Positions 46,301 through 58,427 of a stretch of 64,000 nucleotides of DNA are shown here, one piece after another. The translations under genes were made by a program, and so were the position numbers. This stretch comes from Chalara sp. BL73 (Eukaryota; Ascomycota; Leotiomycetes; Helotiales), in NCBI GenBank assembly GCA_918026815.1, contig CAKJVC010000242.1, forward strand, positions 62,001 through 126,000, given 5' to 3'. The first letter of the stretch is position 1; each line of letters begins with the position of its first letter. Under the pieces are notes generated by a model. It searched no databases. It saw only the letters and a list, made by a program, of their open reading frames with translations, and was not told the DNA's origin.

Positions 46301-46953
46301 CGGTCGACAACTATGGCCCAATGGAAGTCAAGAACTGGACCACTGGTGAGTCCTGCGTGATCGACTTCAAGCCCCGTGGCTGGACCGCCTCTTCCGCGTA
46401 CGTCGTCTCGGGCAGTGTCAAGGACGCCACGGGCAAGACACAGGTCTCCATTGGCGGCCGCTGGAACAGCAGATTCTACGCGCGTCGCACCGTCGGTTTT
46501 GAAGCTCCTCCCACCGACCCCAAGCCGGGAGACGTCCACCGCCGAACCAGTGTGGTGGATCCCTCGCAAGCATTCGTCATCTGGGAAGCCAACCCCCGGC
46601 CATCAGGCATCCCTTTCAACCTCACCCCCTTCGTGGTAACGCTAAACGACATAAACGACCAGCTCCGACCCTGGCTCCCGCCCACCGACACGCGCTTGCG
46701 CCCCGACCAGCGCGCGATGGAGGACGGCGAGTACGACTTCGCAGCCACGGAAAAAAACCGCGTCGAGGAGAAGCAGCGCGCCAAGCGCCGCGAGCGCGAA
46801 GCCCTCGGCGAGGAATTCGTCCCCAAGTGGTTCGCCAAGAGCAGATGCAAGGTCACCGGCGAAGAGTTCTGGGAGTTCAACGGCAAGTACTGGAAGGAGC
46901 GAGAGCGGGCCCTGACCGGCGAAGCATGGAAGCAGGTCGAGGAAATTTTCTAG
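43306..46953 (+). CDS. oxysterol-binding protein, Osh1/Osh2 type (ankyrin-PH-FFAT-ORD)
   Basis: Lipid-transfer protein working at ER contact sites, moving sterol and phosphoinositides between membranes. Exons 43306..45735 and 45787..46953 give 1,198 aa (donor GTAAGT, acceptor CCATAG, phase 0). Domains in order: ankyrin repeats about 90-280 ([35 protein letters not shown]), PH domain about 320-415 ([20 protein letters not shown]), acidic and Ser-rich linkers, FFAT motif EFFDAVD at residues 740-746 inside an acidic run, and a C-terminal ORD from about 811. The ORD carries the signature EQVSHHPP (907-914), LLGETFEY, and [11 protein letters not shown]. The FFAT motif predicts binding to the ER protein VAP/Scs2. 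An upstream exon may extend the N-terminus. Confidence 0.95.
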
Positions 46954-47660
46954 AAACGCTGCCTGTGCCCCCCCCCCCCCCCCCCCCATTTCTCATCACC
47001 ACCATCTTCTTCTTCCTCTTCCTCGTTCGGGTGGGCGACGGGTTGGAAAAACCATAACATACCCATTCATGTATGAGTATGAGTATGTATGCAGTTAGCT
47101 GTTTAGATGTTTAGATGTTTAGATGTCGGATAAGAGGTTTCCCCCCCTTTTGCCTTTTTTTTTTTTTTTTTTTTTTTTTCCTTTTGCATGCATGCGGCAA
47201 GTTTTTAGCGAATGGTGGAAGAAAAAAAAAGGAAGTGGAAGATAGAAGTTATGTATGAGAAAGTAGTATATAGCGTAGCGAGATTCATCCCTTTTTTTTG
47301 GGCCCCCACTGCCTTGTTTCGCCCTTCATCTGCCTTGCACGGTGATTTAATCTTATGATTGGAGATATGCCTTTGCGAGGTAAGGGGTAGTGAAAATGGG
47401 ATGCAATATAGGATACGAGGATGTTGATGGATAGGTGAATGGATGGATGGATGGATGTACGAGACGAGACGCTGTACACCTTTTTCTTTTGTTTTTTATA
47501 TCAATGAATTGGAAGCTGTTATACTAGCTAGCTACAGGGCCGAGCTATTCGAACTGCCAAGCTCAAACATCGTAGATACACTGAACAAGCAAGTAATATT
47601 AACATTAACGTTTCCCCCGCATCTTCAAATAATTTTTTTTGGTACCTGATAAGTCACAAG
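46954..47660. repeat. 3' flank with homopolymers and simple repeats
   Basis: A C homopolymer of about 20 bases (near 46968-46987), a T homopolymer of about 27 bases (near 47153-47179), three tandem copies of GATGTTTA (about 47098-47125), and a (GGAT)n run (about 47440-47456). It lies between convergent genes. The homopolymers are error-prone in sequencing. Confidence 0.8.
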
Positions 47661-49843
47661 CTAGTGAATCACCACCGCAACATGATCATCCATGTACTTG
47701 CTGATATCACCCAGGAACACGCTGGCGAGAATGGAAATGACGCCAAAGGCAATGCTTGTGTAATAGACATACGGATAGGAAGCCGCGTAGCTCTCCTGGC
47801 CGGCCCGCACAAACGCCTGCCAGGTGGTCACGTTGCCGTCAATGCCGGGGAGATGCAGGATCTCGTCGATGAGCGAGGCGCCGGTGAGCTCGGCGGCGTG
47901 GCGGATCGTGTCGGGGAGGTAGATCTGGTGGTCTATGGCGACCTGGATCATGTTCTTTGTGAGGCGCGGGACGAAGCGGTTTACGAACACGTTGTAGTAG
48001 ATGGTATAGCCGATGGCGCCGCCGATGACGCGGATGGCGAGCGTGAGGGCTGCGACGGTTGCGATGAGGTCATCAGGGCAAATGATGGTTGTGATAATCG
48101 AGGCGGGGACAACGATGCCGCCGATACCGAGGCCTGCAACGACACTGACCTCTGTTAGCACTTGTAAATTTAGCGATGAGATATTATGCTTACAGGATAC
48201 CGTAAACTGCGTTTAGGTTGTCGAGGCGGGCGGCTGCGAGCGCGCCACAGCCTGCGGTCATCATAGAGGAGGAGATGATCATGAGCATGCGATTGCCGCC
48301 GCGGAAGACCGAGAGGAGCCTGGAAATAATTAGCTGTTGTTGATACGTTTTGGGTGAATTCTGTGGAGGTCTATGTCAACTTACCAAAGTACAACGCACG
48401 CCCCAACTAGAATGGAGAATCCGATAGGAAGACCACGAATGCCAACACCAACTGGATCGTGTCCATAGACGTTGAAAGCCTGAGTAGGCCAGAACAGTAT
48501 AACAGAGAAGAAGTTGGCTCCTGAGATGAACGTGATAATCAATGTGAGGGCAAGAATGCGTGGGTCTTTCTTGAGACGCTTGGGGAACATTGGGTATTTA
48601 GCACCATACGCCTCCCAGACTCCGAACGCGATAATAAGAAGACCTCCGAGAATGAGAGGAACAAGCACGTGGGCCGATGTCCATGCATACTGCGGCATGG
48701 TTAGGAAGAATGGGAGGGAATTTGGGTCGTAAGGCTTACCTGGTAGCCTCCCCAGAGGAGTCCTGCAATAAATAGAATCATGCCTGCAATCGACAAGAAG
48801 CCGCCAACAAAATCGATTTGTTCGATGATCTCTTTATTAGAGAGGCCAACCGAGTTGACTCGCGGTGGCGGGAAGTAGAAGAGAGCGGTCATCACGAGAC
48901 CGATGAAAGCCCAGACACCACAGAACAGACCGATGTATCTCCAGGTCGAATGGTAAGCAATCAATTGAGCCCAGAGAACGGAAGGGCAGAATGGGAGAAC
49001 GGTAAAGACCAGTACCGCGACGTATGTGCCTCTCTTACTAGTTGGTGCCAGTTCAGAGGTGACGGCAAGGGCTGTAAGCTCATTCACTCCTGCCCCCGCC
49101 CCTGCAAGTGCCATGCCAGCTAAAATGTATTAGGTCACACAAGCTTGCACATGGTGTGTCCACGGATGTGAACTTACCGATAAAGGTGTTCATGGTATGT
49201 GCCGTAGAACAAACAATCATTCCAAGCACGATGAAGGCGGCGCCGATAATTGCAACATATCGACGGCCAATCAGGTCAGATAGGGCTCCCACAAATGGGC
49301 AAACCGCGGCCAGAGCAAGGAGGTTAGCAAGCACAAACCAAACCCTGAACACATTTAGCAAAACTGTTGGAGCGAAAAAAAAAAGAAAAAGAAAAAAAAG
49401 GTCCTCCAAAAACATACCATCGATCAGTGCCGCCAAGTTCGCCATAGATATACGGAGGAACACCGCCTAGATTTGCTAGTCAGACCTCCCCTAAAAAAAG
49501 CATTGCCTGGTAGTGTACAAACCAAAGAGATAAACTGGAATTTGAGATCCGGTCCAGAGAAAGGCCATTGCGAGCAAGCTCATGAAGCGTGTAAAGGTCA
49601 ACTGCTCGTGTTAGCATGTCAAGTGGTCTCGCGCATGATAACAGGCGATGCGCAGCTTACGGGAGGTTCATGATCATGGTCCTCGTCGTCGCCATAAGTC
49701 CTCAAGCCATCCTTCTCATAATAGTTCTTGTTGCCGGGAACCCTTGAAACCGTGCGAATGTTATCGAGATTGTGAGCATGTTCGGTCGCCTCCTTGTCGA
49801 GCGACGAGTGCTCGGGGGTTGGAGGCGCCTGCTCTGTCGACAT
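47661..49843 (-). CDS. MFS efflux transporter, TRI12-like (14-TMS)
   Basis: Major facilitator protein of the fungal TRI12/siderophore-type drug:H+ group; substrate unknown. Eight exons: 49843..49661, 49601..49523, 49466..49418, 49344..49178, 49119..48740, 48689..48385, 48319..48194 and 48144..47661, giving 590 aa. All joins are phase-consistent, e.g. GTDR-W-VWFVLANLLAL and VYGIL-VVAGLGIGG. Key motifs: the loop 2-3 motif GALSDLIGRRYVAIIG (motif A), AGAGAGVNELTALAVTSELAPTSKRGTY, WRYIGLFCGVWA, and the TRI12-type GLGIGGIVVPASIITTIICPDDLIATV and RVIGGAIGYTIYYNVFVNRF. The N-terminal cytosolic tail is Glu/His/Asp-rich. No biosynthetic genes flank it, so a cluster role is not supported. Confidence 0.92.
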
Positions 49844-52226
49844 TGTTATGGCGGGTGGTGGATAGTTTATCTCAACTAATGGCGCAGGGGAGCGAGGGGA
49901 GGGAAATGCGACTCGTGTTTTATACTATGTCTTTTGCCCTTCTTCTTTTTTTCCCGGCGCGAACAAGATGTAGTGTAGTCGAAGGGGGATGAAGTCACTG
50001 ATATAAGGAATTCTTAAGTAGAACAAGCAAGTGATCAAAAAGCCAAAATTCCAGCGCCGAGCAATGCCGAGCAAAGGCCAAGCTTGGAGGCGGGAACGGA
50101 AGCGAACCCCAGGAAATTGGCAATCAATAAAATGGCGTTTTTGTTTCGCTGGGCGAGAAGGGAAAAAACACATGAACAAAAAACACACACTATTAAAAAT
50201 ATAAAAGAAACAGCCAGCCGATTGCAGTCGTGTGATTCGATAGCACCCACCCAACCGACTGAGAGGAGAATCCGACAAGTCAGAAGAAGCTCCGAGGCAA
50301 GGTGACCGTTTTCAAACTTTTTTGCGTAAATGGCAGATGCGGGGTTTCCCAGTCAGTCCAGGGAACCATGCCCATGGTGGTTGATGTTGCTCCTAGTACT
50401 TCCCGTAGCACAGTACAGTACAGTGATTGTGCCAGTAGAGTACTGTAAAACCCCAACATCTAGCCCTACAGTAGACTAGCTTAGGAACTTCCTACGGCGA
50501 TTCCAAATGTTTGAATGGTTCAAGCCGGAGACCTGCCCTTGCCCTCGTCCTTGTCCACGTACGCGCTGCTGCGAACCAAACATGCATCCGGTTCATTGAC
50601 TTGATTTGATCTGGGCAGTCGTGTAACTATAAGAGACTTTTACCTTGCAGCGAGTCAGTCACCCATTATTATTTCCCGACAGCGTAATGACCGACCAAAT
50701 CATCATCGTCGCCATCATCATCATTATCAACGGGATCAACAACATAAACGCAAAACAATGAGAGAATGAGAGCCGCCCCATGGAAATCTAAGCGAGAGAG
50801 TGGAATCAAAAGTGGTAGAAGCAGGGCAGATCTGTGTGGGTTCCATATATATGCAGTACAGCAGTCTACTGTAGCGCTAACAAATTGGCATGTGGTGATC
50901 GATTCTGGGGGCGGGATGGAGCGCTAAGCTGCTGCCCCCCCCATTCCGTAGCGACCAAGCCCAGCCACGAACTAGCATGGCCGAAAGGAGATATCCCAAA
51001 AGATAACGTTCGGCACAAGACGCGCAACTTTCATCTTGGGGATCGTCTACAGGTGGCAGTATGGAGGTACTAGGTGTCCAGACCAGCTAGTCTTCTGCTG
51101 TCACGGTATCTCCCGCGCCTCTGTCTCGGACGATACGAACAGCCCATGCTTCTCTTGACTGGATATCCGAGCCTAATGAAGAATAAACTTTGTCTTTCGA
51201 GAGGGAGTATACAGAAAAGAAAACTCTCGGCTTTCGGAAAACGAGATAACCGGTGGTGTTGCAGGAACCATGGTGGTGGGATTCGGAGAACAAACACCTC
51301 GGTGGTCCGAGGTTTGGCTTAAAGCTTCTGACCATAGAATTACCAGTAGTGTCCACTACTGCTAGTAGCAGCCAGGATAAAAAATCCTGATGGGATGGGA
51401 TCAGTGGACGGTGTGTTGTCGATCATACGAATGGGATCGCATACATGTTCGCCCAGGGAGCCACGTTCTCGAGTCTTGACCCTCTGACGATGATATCTCG
51501 GAAGCCCCCAGGACTTAGCAAACCCGAGCCCTTGCATTTGATATCTCGAAGAAAGGGTTCCTGGGATTCTGCAGCGTAAAGAGGCACCCGCTATGTACGT
51601 GGCCAAATGGTACCGTTGATATGTGCTTGGGCTGGGATGCCTTGTGTAACGCTCGCGTGCAGGACATGGTGTGACAAGGGTTAACAAATCGTCGTTTGTG
51701 TCGTCCCCTTGTTCGACTTTTATTGCCCTGGATGTAGAGCTGGACCTTTGCTTCGAAGGAAGGAAAGGAAGTAGAAAGAATCTGACAAGAACAGTCAGCA
51801 AACATGCGCTTACCTAAGACACTAGCATCTCGCCTGATATCATTGTGCCATCCAATCTCTCGTGGGCTATTCGTCTAACGGTTATATATGACACGAAGCA
51901 TGGAAACAATTCTAACGAAACTTTGTAGAATAATTCCTGCGCTCTCAATAGCACGATCGACATAAACTGAGACCAAGCTAAATATAAAGACAAGCTGGAC
52001 GCTTTCGTGAATGCTTCGTTACGCCTATGGCTACCAGAGTGTCGCAAAATCTATAGAGCAAGTCCCCCAACCCAACGCCCGCAATTAAATCAGTTCTCAG
52101 GTGTGAACTTGAGGCTGATTCTGCTCCTTGTTCTGTCTGTGGCGCTGTTCCCATTTGTCCCTCCATCCACCACTACAATTCTTTCCGTGCTTGTATATAG
52201 CAAATATACTACCACTACGCCTTAAA
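49844..52226. other. intergenic, 2.4 kb
   Basis: No supported gene. The first few hundred bases are the MFS promoter. Between about 50405 and 50880 several copies of TACTGTA/TACAGTA-like heptamers occur. (CAT)n-like trinucleotides lie near 50700. Confidence 0.4.
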
Positions 52227-52854
52227 CTATGAGATCGCATGAGTCTTGGTCCACTCCTTAGCGGTTGCGATGGCCGCTGGCTCGTCCTCCTTCCACCTCT
52301 TCGCAACATCTGCCGCAAGTGGGTCATCTGGATTTGGAGCTCCAAGGAGAGCTTGGATGGAAAGTAGAATAGTACGAATCTGGAGTGCAGGGGACCAGTT
52401 GCCTGCAGTCCTGTCAGTAACGCATTTTTATATATCTTGGTTAGTGGCAACGGGAACCTACTCTTCAGAACATCCAGACATATGCGACCAAGCTTATCGA
52501 TATTAGGGTGGTATATTTTGGTTAAGAACCGGATCTTGGGTGGCGTCATAGGATAATCATCGGGTAGAAATAGCTCAAGCTTGAAGATACCTCCTAATAT
52601 ATCTATTAGTCGTGTGCGCGCTGTACAAGCGGGTTCGTCTGCGTGCCTTCATATGGTGACTGGCTAGGGCCATGTATGGAAACATCGAAATATCGCAAAT
52701 TATCCTCATGAGGAACGGCACTGATACCTGGAACACTGCATACATGCTATCAGAATGTGCTCAATAAATTCTTTTGTGGGATGCTGCAGTTGTTTGCTCA
52801 CGGTTCTGCCATTAATCTCTCAGTCTCCTTGATAATTCGCTTTGGTAACGCCAT
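52227..52854 (-). CDS. UBC13: Ubc13, ubiquitin-conjugating enzyme E2 N
   Basis: E2 that builds K63-linked chains with a UEV partner (Mms2) in post-replication DNA repair. Exons 52854..52802, 52735..52647, 52593..52462 and 52402..52227 give 149 aa. Motifs: [67 protein letters not shown] with active-site Cys86, then [20 protein letters not shown] and [13 protein letters not shown]. Intron 2 begins GC rather than GT (GAAG|GCACGC); no GT lies close enough to give the conserved YEGGIFKLE join, so this is a GC-AG intron. The other donors are GTGAGC and GTAGGT. An ORF finder would see only fragments of this gene. Confidence 0.94.
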
Positions 52855-53439
52855 GTCAGATAGTTGATGAGAGGAGCCGTGTTGTCCCTTTGACGTTTAT
52901 ATGCCGTAATATATCGGTCGCAGAGATATCCTGGTCACAAAGAGGTGTGGAATGGGGACAAACGATACAGCCGTGCGGAGATTCTTCAGAATCAGAGAGG
53001 CCTAGAGACAAGTTCTAAGGACAGGGCTGTCTGACTCAAAATATCGAGGGATATGATTCGCAAAATTGCCCGTAAGAACCCTTGTAGATTTCAAAGGCTG
53101 ATCTAGCTATCTTTGAGGGGTTACAGAAGCTGAAGCAAGGCTTCGATGATGATGGGCGCAAGAATGTTCAACCGGCACCGTGCCCCGCGCTTGGCGGCTC
53201 TAGCCGTATTTGGACATTAAGCTCTGAGCTTAAGCTAGAATGGAATGCTACCATCCTCCCTTCTTGAGGGACACTATCTCAGTCTATCTCGGTTGATGAA
53301 TGGCCCGAAGATACTCTTTGGTTGTCTGCAGTTTCGAGGAAGATATGGCGTAATTTTCGCAGTGCACAGTGGAGTTGCTTGGAGTACAAGATCCCCGTTC
53401 ATGGCTACTGGCAAGAGATGAGGATTCTAAGTTGCGAAA
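52855..53439. other. intergenic, divergent
   Basis: 585 bp between the divergent starts of Ubc13 and Mtc5/WDR59; presumed promoters. Nothing else seen. Confidence 0.4.
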
Positions 53440-56400
53440 ATGATGGAGGAGTCGAAGAAAGGCAAGACTATCAAGTCTGCCCATGACAGCAACACATTCG
53501 AAGCCGATGTATCTATTTTTGTAGATCGCAAAGTTGGCTCTGCATCGATCTCTCCGTCTGGACGCGACATCGCGCTTGCATCGTGCGTACTACCTCCTGC
53601 TTGTCCTTTAATATCTCTCTAAACGTATCCAGAACTGATGGCCTTGATATCATCGATCTTGATTCCCCATTAAATCCACCGCGCCATCTCCGCCATGGTC
53701 TTACATGGCTTGTGGCAGATGTGCAATGGTCACCATTCGCGATACGGGACTACTGGGTTGTAAGCACTGCAAACCAGAAGGCACTGGTATGGAATTTGAA
53801 TATGCATGAGGACGGCGCTCAAGGCGCGATTGAGCACACACTTCGAGGCCATTCGAGAGCCATCACAGATATTAATTTCTCGGCGCATCATCCTGATATT
53901 CTTGCCACATGTGCTGTGGATGGCTATGTACATTGCTGGGACTTACGACGTCCAAGAACACCCGCTCTTACTTTTTGCGACTGGTTTGCAGGGGCCACAC
54001 AAGTCAAGTATAATCGCCAGGATTCACATATCCTGGCTTCAACTCACGACAGATGGCTGCGCATCTGGGATGATAGGAAAGGCGCAACACCATTGAGGTC
54101 CATTAACGCTCATGAATCAAAGATTTATGGCGTGGACTGGAATCGATTCAGGAGCACTGGGGTAGTTACCTGTTCTTTAGACAAGACGATCAAGTTATGG
54201 GATTATGAAAATGAGCTAGATGAACCCGAGCGCATTATTCGAACTGACTTTCCTGTATGGCGCGCTCGGCATACTCCGTTCGGTTGGGGTTTATTAGCTA
54301 TGCCGCAAGAGACCCCTGGTCAGCTTCATCTATATGATCGTCGCGCGGAAGCTCCTGAGGATAGAAGCTCGAAAGCTGAGCCCGTGAAAGTGTTCTCCGG
54401 TCATGGAGAATATAAGGTCAAGGAATTCCTGTGGAGATCTCGAGGCGGCATTACGGATCACGGGATAGATAATCGAGAGTTCCAGCTGGTAACGTGGGGA
54501 GAAGACCGGCAGTTACATTTACACAACGTTGATCCCTCGGTGCTTCAAGGTGTTGGTCATGTCAAAGGGGCTCAAGTCCGCGACAAATTAAATCTTACTC
54601 GTAAAGGTGCCGTTTATAAAACTTTTCGAAATGTCGAGCATACGTCAACAGACAAAAAGAATGCAACTATCACAGGTCCACGACCTGGAAGCTCTGGGAT
54701 GAAAGTTAGTGCACTGAGTGCAGGAATGAGGAAAATGACTTTACCAAATTCGACTCGTACCCACATGATAATCCGAGCGCCGGCCACGAAGAGTAAGGAG
54801 AAGGCCAACTTGCCAGAAGCAAATCAAAAGCAAATTGGGTGGATGAGTGGGATCAAGTTTAGCAAACCAATGGGCGAGGCAACGCCACATAAACCATCCA
54901 CCAGGCGACATTCTCTTCTGAATCCTGATCTGAGCAGTCTTGATGATGGCGAATGGGACGCGCCAGAATCTCTGCATGATGAGATTATTCGGATCCACGA
55001 CAAGCTTCCAAAGATCACCTTCGAAAATGTGAATATGGACAAGAAAGTAGTCGAAGCTTCTATGAATGGACCCTGGGGAGAAAATGGCAGTTCTATCTTT
55101 ATCAAGGTCACTGTATCATTTCCTGATCAATACCCGGACAAGGCTCCTACTTTTACCCTGGGAAAAACATCACTAATGTCGGAAGCTGTCTACCAACGGT
55201 TAAAGCGCGAAGTTCAGCAAGTAGCCTTTAATCATATTCCTCACAAGAAAGGCTGTCTCGAGGGAACTCTTAGCTACCTTCTTGGAGAGGTTGACTTGGA
55301 AGCAAGTACCACATTCTTTGCTGATGTTGGAGACATCGATGATGATTTGGATGGCTTGGCGGATGAGAGCTCGAGTGATGATGAAGATGCTGATATCCCC
55401 CCTGGTGCTTCTGCGATGATGCCACAGGGCTTGGACTCAAGTGCGAATGAAGATATGCTTAACGCAATGAGTGGGAATGCTAATGTTCCAACGCCCAGGC
55501 TGTGTGGGGCCCGGTTCTCTCCTGCTGGGAAGATTGTGTGCTTCTTTCCTCCCAAAGATGATAAAGTCAAATCACTTCTAGGGACTCTAGCAACAAGGAA
55601 CAATGCGCGGTTGAAAGGAGAACCCGTTTTTGAATCCTTCGGAAGACTGAATAACAACAGCTCGCCTGTACCACGAGTGAAAACCATATCAATAGCAACA
55701 TCTATGGCATCAGAAAGTATAGAGGACTCGGAACTGTCAGAAGAATCTGAGTTGTCTTCTAGCGATTCTGATTCCACGCCATTTCGCGTCGCCCCATTTC
55801 CTATGGCTAATTACTTCCGCAGGACCACCCGGCGATCAGGAACGAAGGCAGCCTCTGCAATTTTCTCCCAGAGATCTAGCACCGGAGGGACTAACACAAA
55901 CACTGGGACGGGAACTGGGACCGGTATAGGTCGAGCTCGCCCTTCTAAGCCTAAGAACAGGTTGTCAATACATGATCTCAGTACGTTATTACCTTCAAAG
56001 ATTGGGCTTGCCGAAGATTATGCTATTTTCGGCGAAGGTCCGGATGTTTGTGAACACAATGCACGCGTTTCAGATCTACGTGGTCTCTCCGACCTAGCCG
56101 ATGTTTGGAGATATGCTTCAATGCTGTTGCACAATGAGGTTCCTCTCGAGGTTCTAAATCAAAACCATAGGCACGAACCTATACTTGTGATCGCAAAGAA
56201 TTCATTGAAGCACCATCATTCGGATAGCGGCTCGGACAGCGGTATCGACACGTCTTATGATCTCGGCCGGCGAGACATCTTAGCTGGGAGAGTCAAGTGG
56301 GGAACTAATCCTCTTGCTTTACAGCTTATTGGTGACTTATTCGCGCATTTTGAGCAGATTGCGGACGTCCAAATGTTAGCAATGTTGTCGTGTGTGTTCA

Positions 56401-57929
56401 GTGAAACAGCTACTCAAGATACTACAACAGCACACATGGATACACAAATCAGCCAACCACAAACTCCTTTGACATTGAAGACACCAGCTTTTTCTCTGGA
56501 TTATTTTCCCACAGATGCTGCGGCTTGGAGTATGTACCAAAGAACGCCAATACAGTCGGCCGTATCAACGCCGAAATTAGCGCAAACGCCGTCTGGATAC
56601 TACGGATCTTTTGGTTCATCTGAGGGTAAAACTTGGGGGAGTGATCCTGCATCAAATTCATATTCTTGTGGAGAGACCCCTCCTCTAAGGTCGAACCGGA
56701 CAAGTTCTGAATATCTAAACTCACAAACTCAAAGTCTATCAACATCTCCAGAGAACCCTCGGTCATTCCGTCGCGCCAATTCTGGTCTCGCTTCTAGTTT
56801 TGCTGCAAGTCTTTCTCGGCCTTTCACTGCAATATCATCGTCTCCCCCAAATCCCACTCCCAGCCGTAAGAGACCCAGTCCTGTCGAGCATATGCTCAGC
56901 TCTCTCGCAAGCTCTAGTGCTATTACATGGGGAAATACAACAGTGCTTGGTAGTGTCAAAGAGCAATTCCTTTCCAGTACATCAGTATATTCAGACGATG
57001 AAAATGACAATAATATAGTGCCGCAAACTGTTTGTACGGGTATCAGTCTTACGTTGGAGAATCAGAATAGATTCGATGACGAAGGCTGTATGAGTTCGCC
57101 ATTGCTTGACCCTAAGAAATCACTAGTGTTCGCAAATTATAGAAAATCTTACGCAGAGCTTTTGTATTACTGGGGGCACCCCCTAGCACGACTCGAAATA
57201 CTTAAATTTAATGGCTTGAAGGATATCGAATTTGACATTCCAGACAACAAATCCCATGTCGAATCTGTCATCTCTACATCTACTCACACGTTGACTCACG
57301 AGCCTTCTTCGCCATTGCCAATAATCGTCGGAAAGAAAGGCATATATCAGCCTCCTGCGGAATCTCTTACTGAGCCATGTCTCGATGTGACAGGCTATTG
57401 TCTCAAACATGACCTTCGTCTTGAGCCCATTGCTTCAGGCACGAGCGGAGGAGCAGTAGGTCGCTGTAATCGCTGCAAGGTAATTCAGCGTCAACTTCGA
57501 TGTACAATTTGTATGGAGCCGATTAGCGCTCTCTATACTCCATGCCTATCCTGCGGTTGCGCTACTCACGAGCATTGTCTTGCTGATTACCATTCCTACG
57601 GCGAAACAAATTGTCCTGGGGGCTGTGATTGTGACTGCGGTAAGAAAGCATCCGATACCACTGTTGAGAGTTGGGAGGTTATGATGAGCCAAATCGAGCG
57701 AATGCGTGCTCTTGATACAAAACAAGGGAAGGAGAAGGAGAGACTAGAGGATTGGGATAGCACGGAGAAGGAGGATTGGCAGCAAGAGTCGGAACCAACG
57801 CCTGGAAATGGTATTAGCAGGCAATACTCAAATCTCAGTCAAAGATTTGGCCGGGTGAGGACCGGCGATTGGGGCATGAGTGGTGGGAAGAAGAGACCCA
57901 GCAGTCTGAGGAAGGAGAGGCTCGGTTAG
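53440..57929 (+). CDS. Mtc5/WDR59, SEA (GATOR2) complex subunit
   Basis: WD40-RWD-RING scaffold of the vacuolar SEACAT/GATOR2 complex, which relays amino-acid status to TORC1. Exons 53440..53582 and 53633..57929 give 1,479 aa. The 50-nt intron has donor GTGCGT and acceptor CCAG, in phase at DIALAS-TDGLDIIDLD. The WD40 propeller spans about residues 50-330 (ADVQWSPFAIRDYWVVST, ATCAVDGYVHCWDLRRP, VVTCSLDKTIKLWD). The RWD domain is about 460-570 (ISFENV-like block ITFENVNMDKKVVEAS; VTVSFPDQYPDKAPTF). Long Ser/Thr/Asp-rich linkers follow. The C-terminal zinc module has RCNRC, RCTICMEPI, CLSCGCATHEHC and CPGGCDCDCG. Two ATGs stand in tandem at the start. Confidence 0.92.
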
Positions 57930-58427
57930 CATCGGGCATAATTGGATCTGCATTTAGCGTGGAGTTAGAGGGTTTGAATACTTCATATGAAAATGTACAA
58001 CATTGTATTATATGAGATAGGCAATCGGTAATATTGCGTGTACAGAGTTAGCGTGTAAGTGGACGGTAATGGTACATGTAGGCATGGTAGGTGGGTTTCT
58101 GTGTAAACACAAATCATGGAACTTTCATGCTGCATTCATCATTGTAGTTTCGAAAGTGGGGTTCTGATATATAAAGTGTACAGCAAGAAATCCCACTATT
58201 GAAAGGATATGATATAGAGTAGAGTTTATCTCTCCGGTCATCGGTTCGATATGGGGCTAAAGGCGATTGGCAGAACTCACGATCTATATGCACGGCCACT
58301 TGTACGTCTAAGGGCGTGGATAACCCTAGTCAGTGGATTGCTCTTCTATAAAAGTCCCGTCAGACACGTTAACATTAATTGAAGGATCGAATTGTTCCAA
58401 CCGCCATGAAAGGAACTATCCCGTCAT
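57930..58427. other. intergenic
   Basis: About 500 bp, AT-rich near the WDR59 3' end; the right half is the MFS promoter. Nothing else seen. Confidence 0.4.

Noticed and set aside
47664..48158. 164-codon plus-strand frame
   Set aside because: Antisense to the last exon of the MFS transporter, whose splice joins and motifs are clear.
54614..57410. Several minus-strand frames of 60-170 codons
   Set aside because: Antisense shadows of the Mtc5/WDR59 coding exon.
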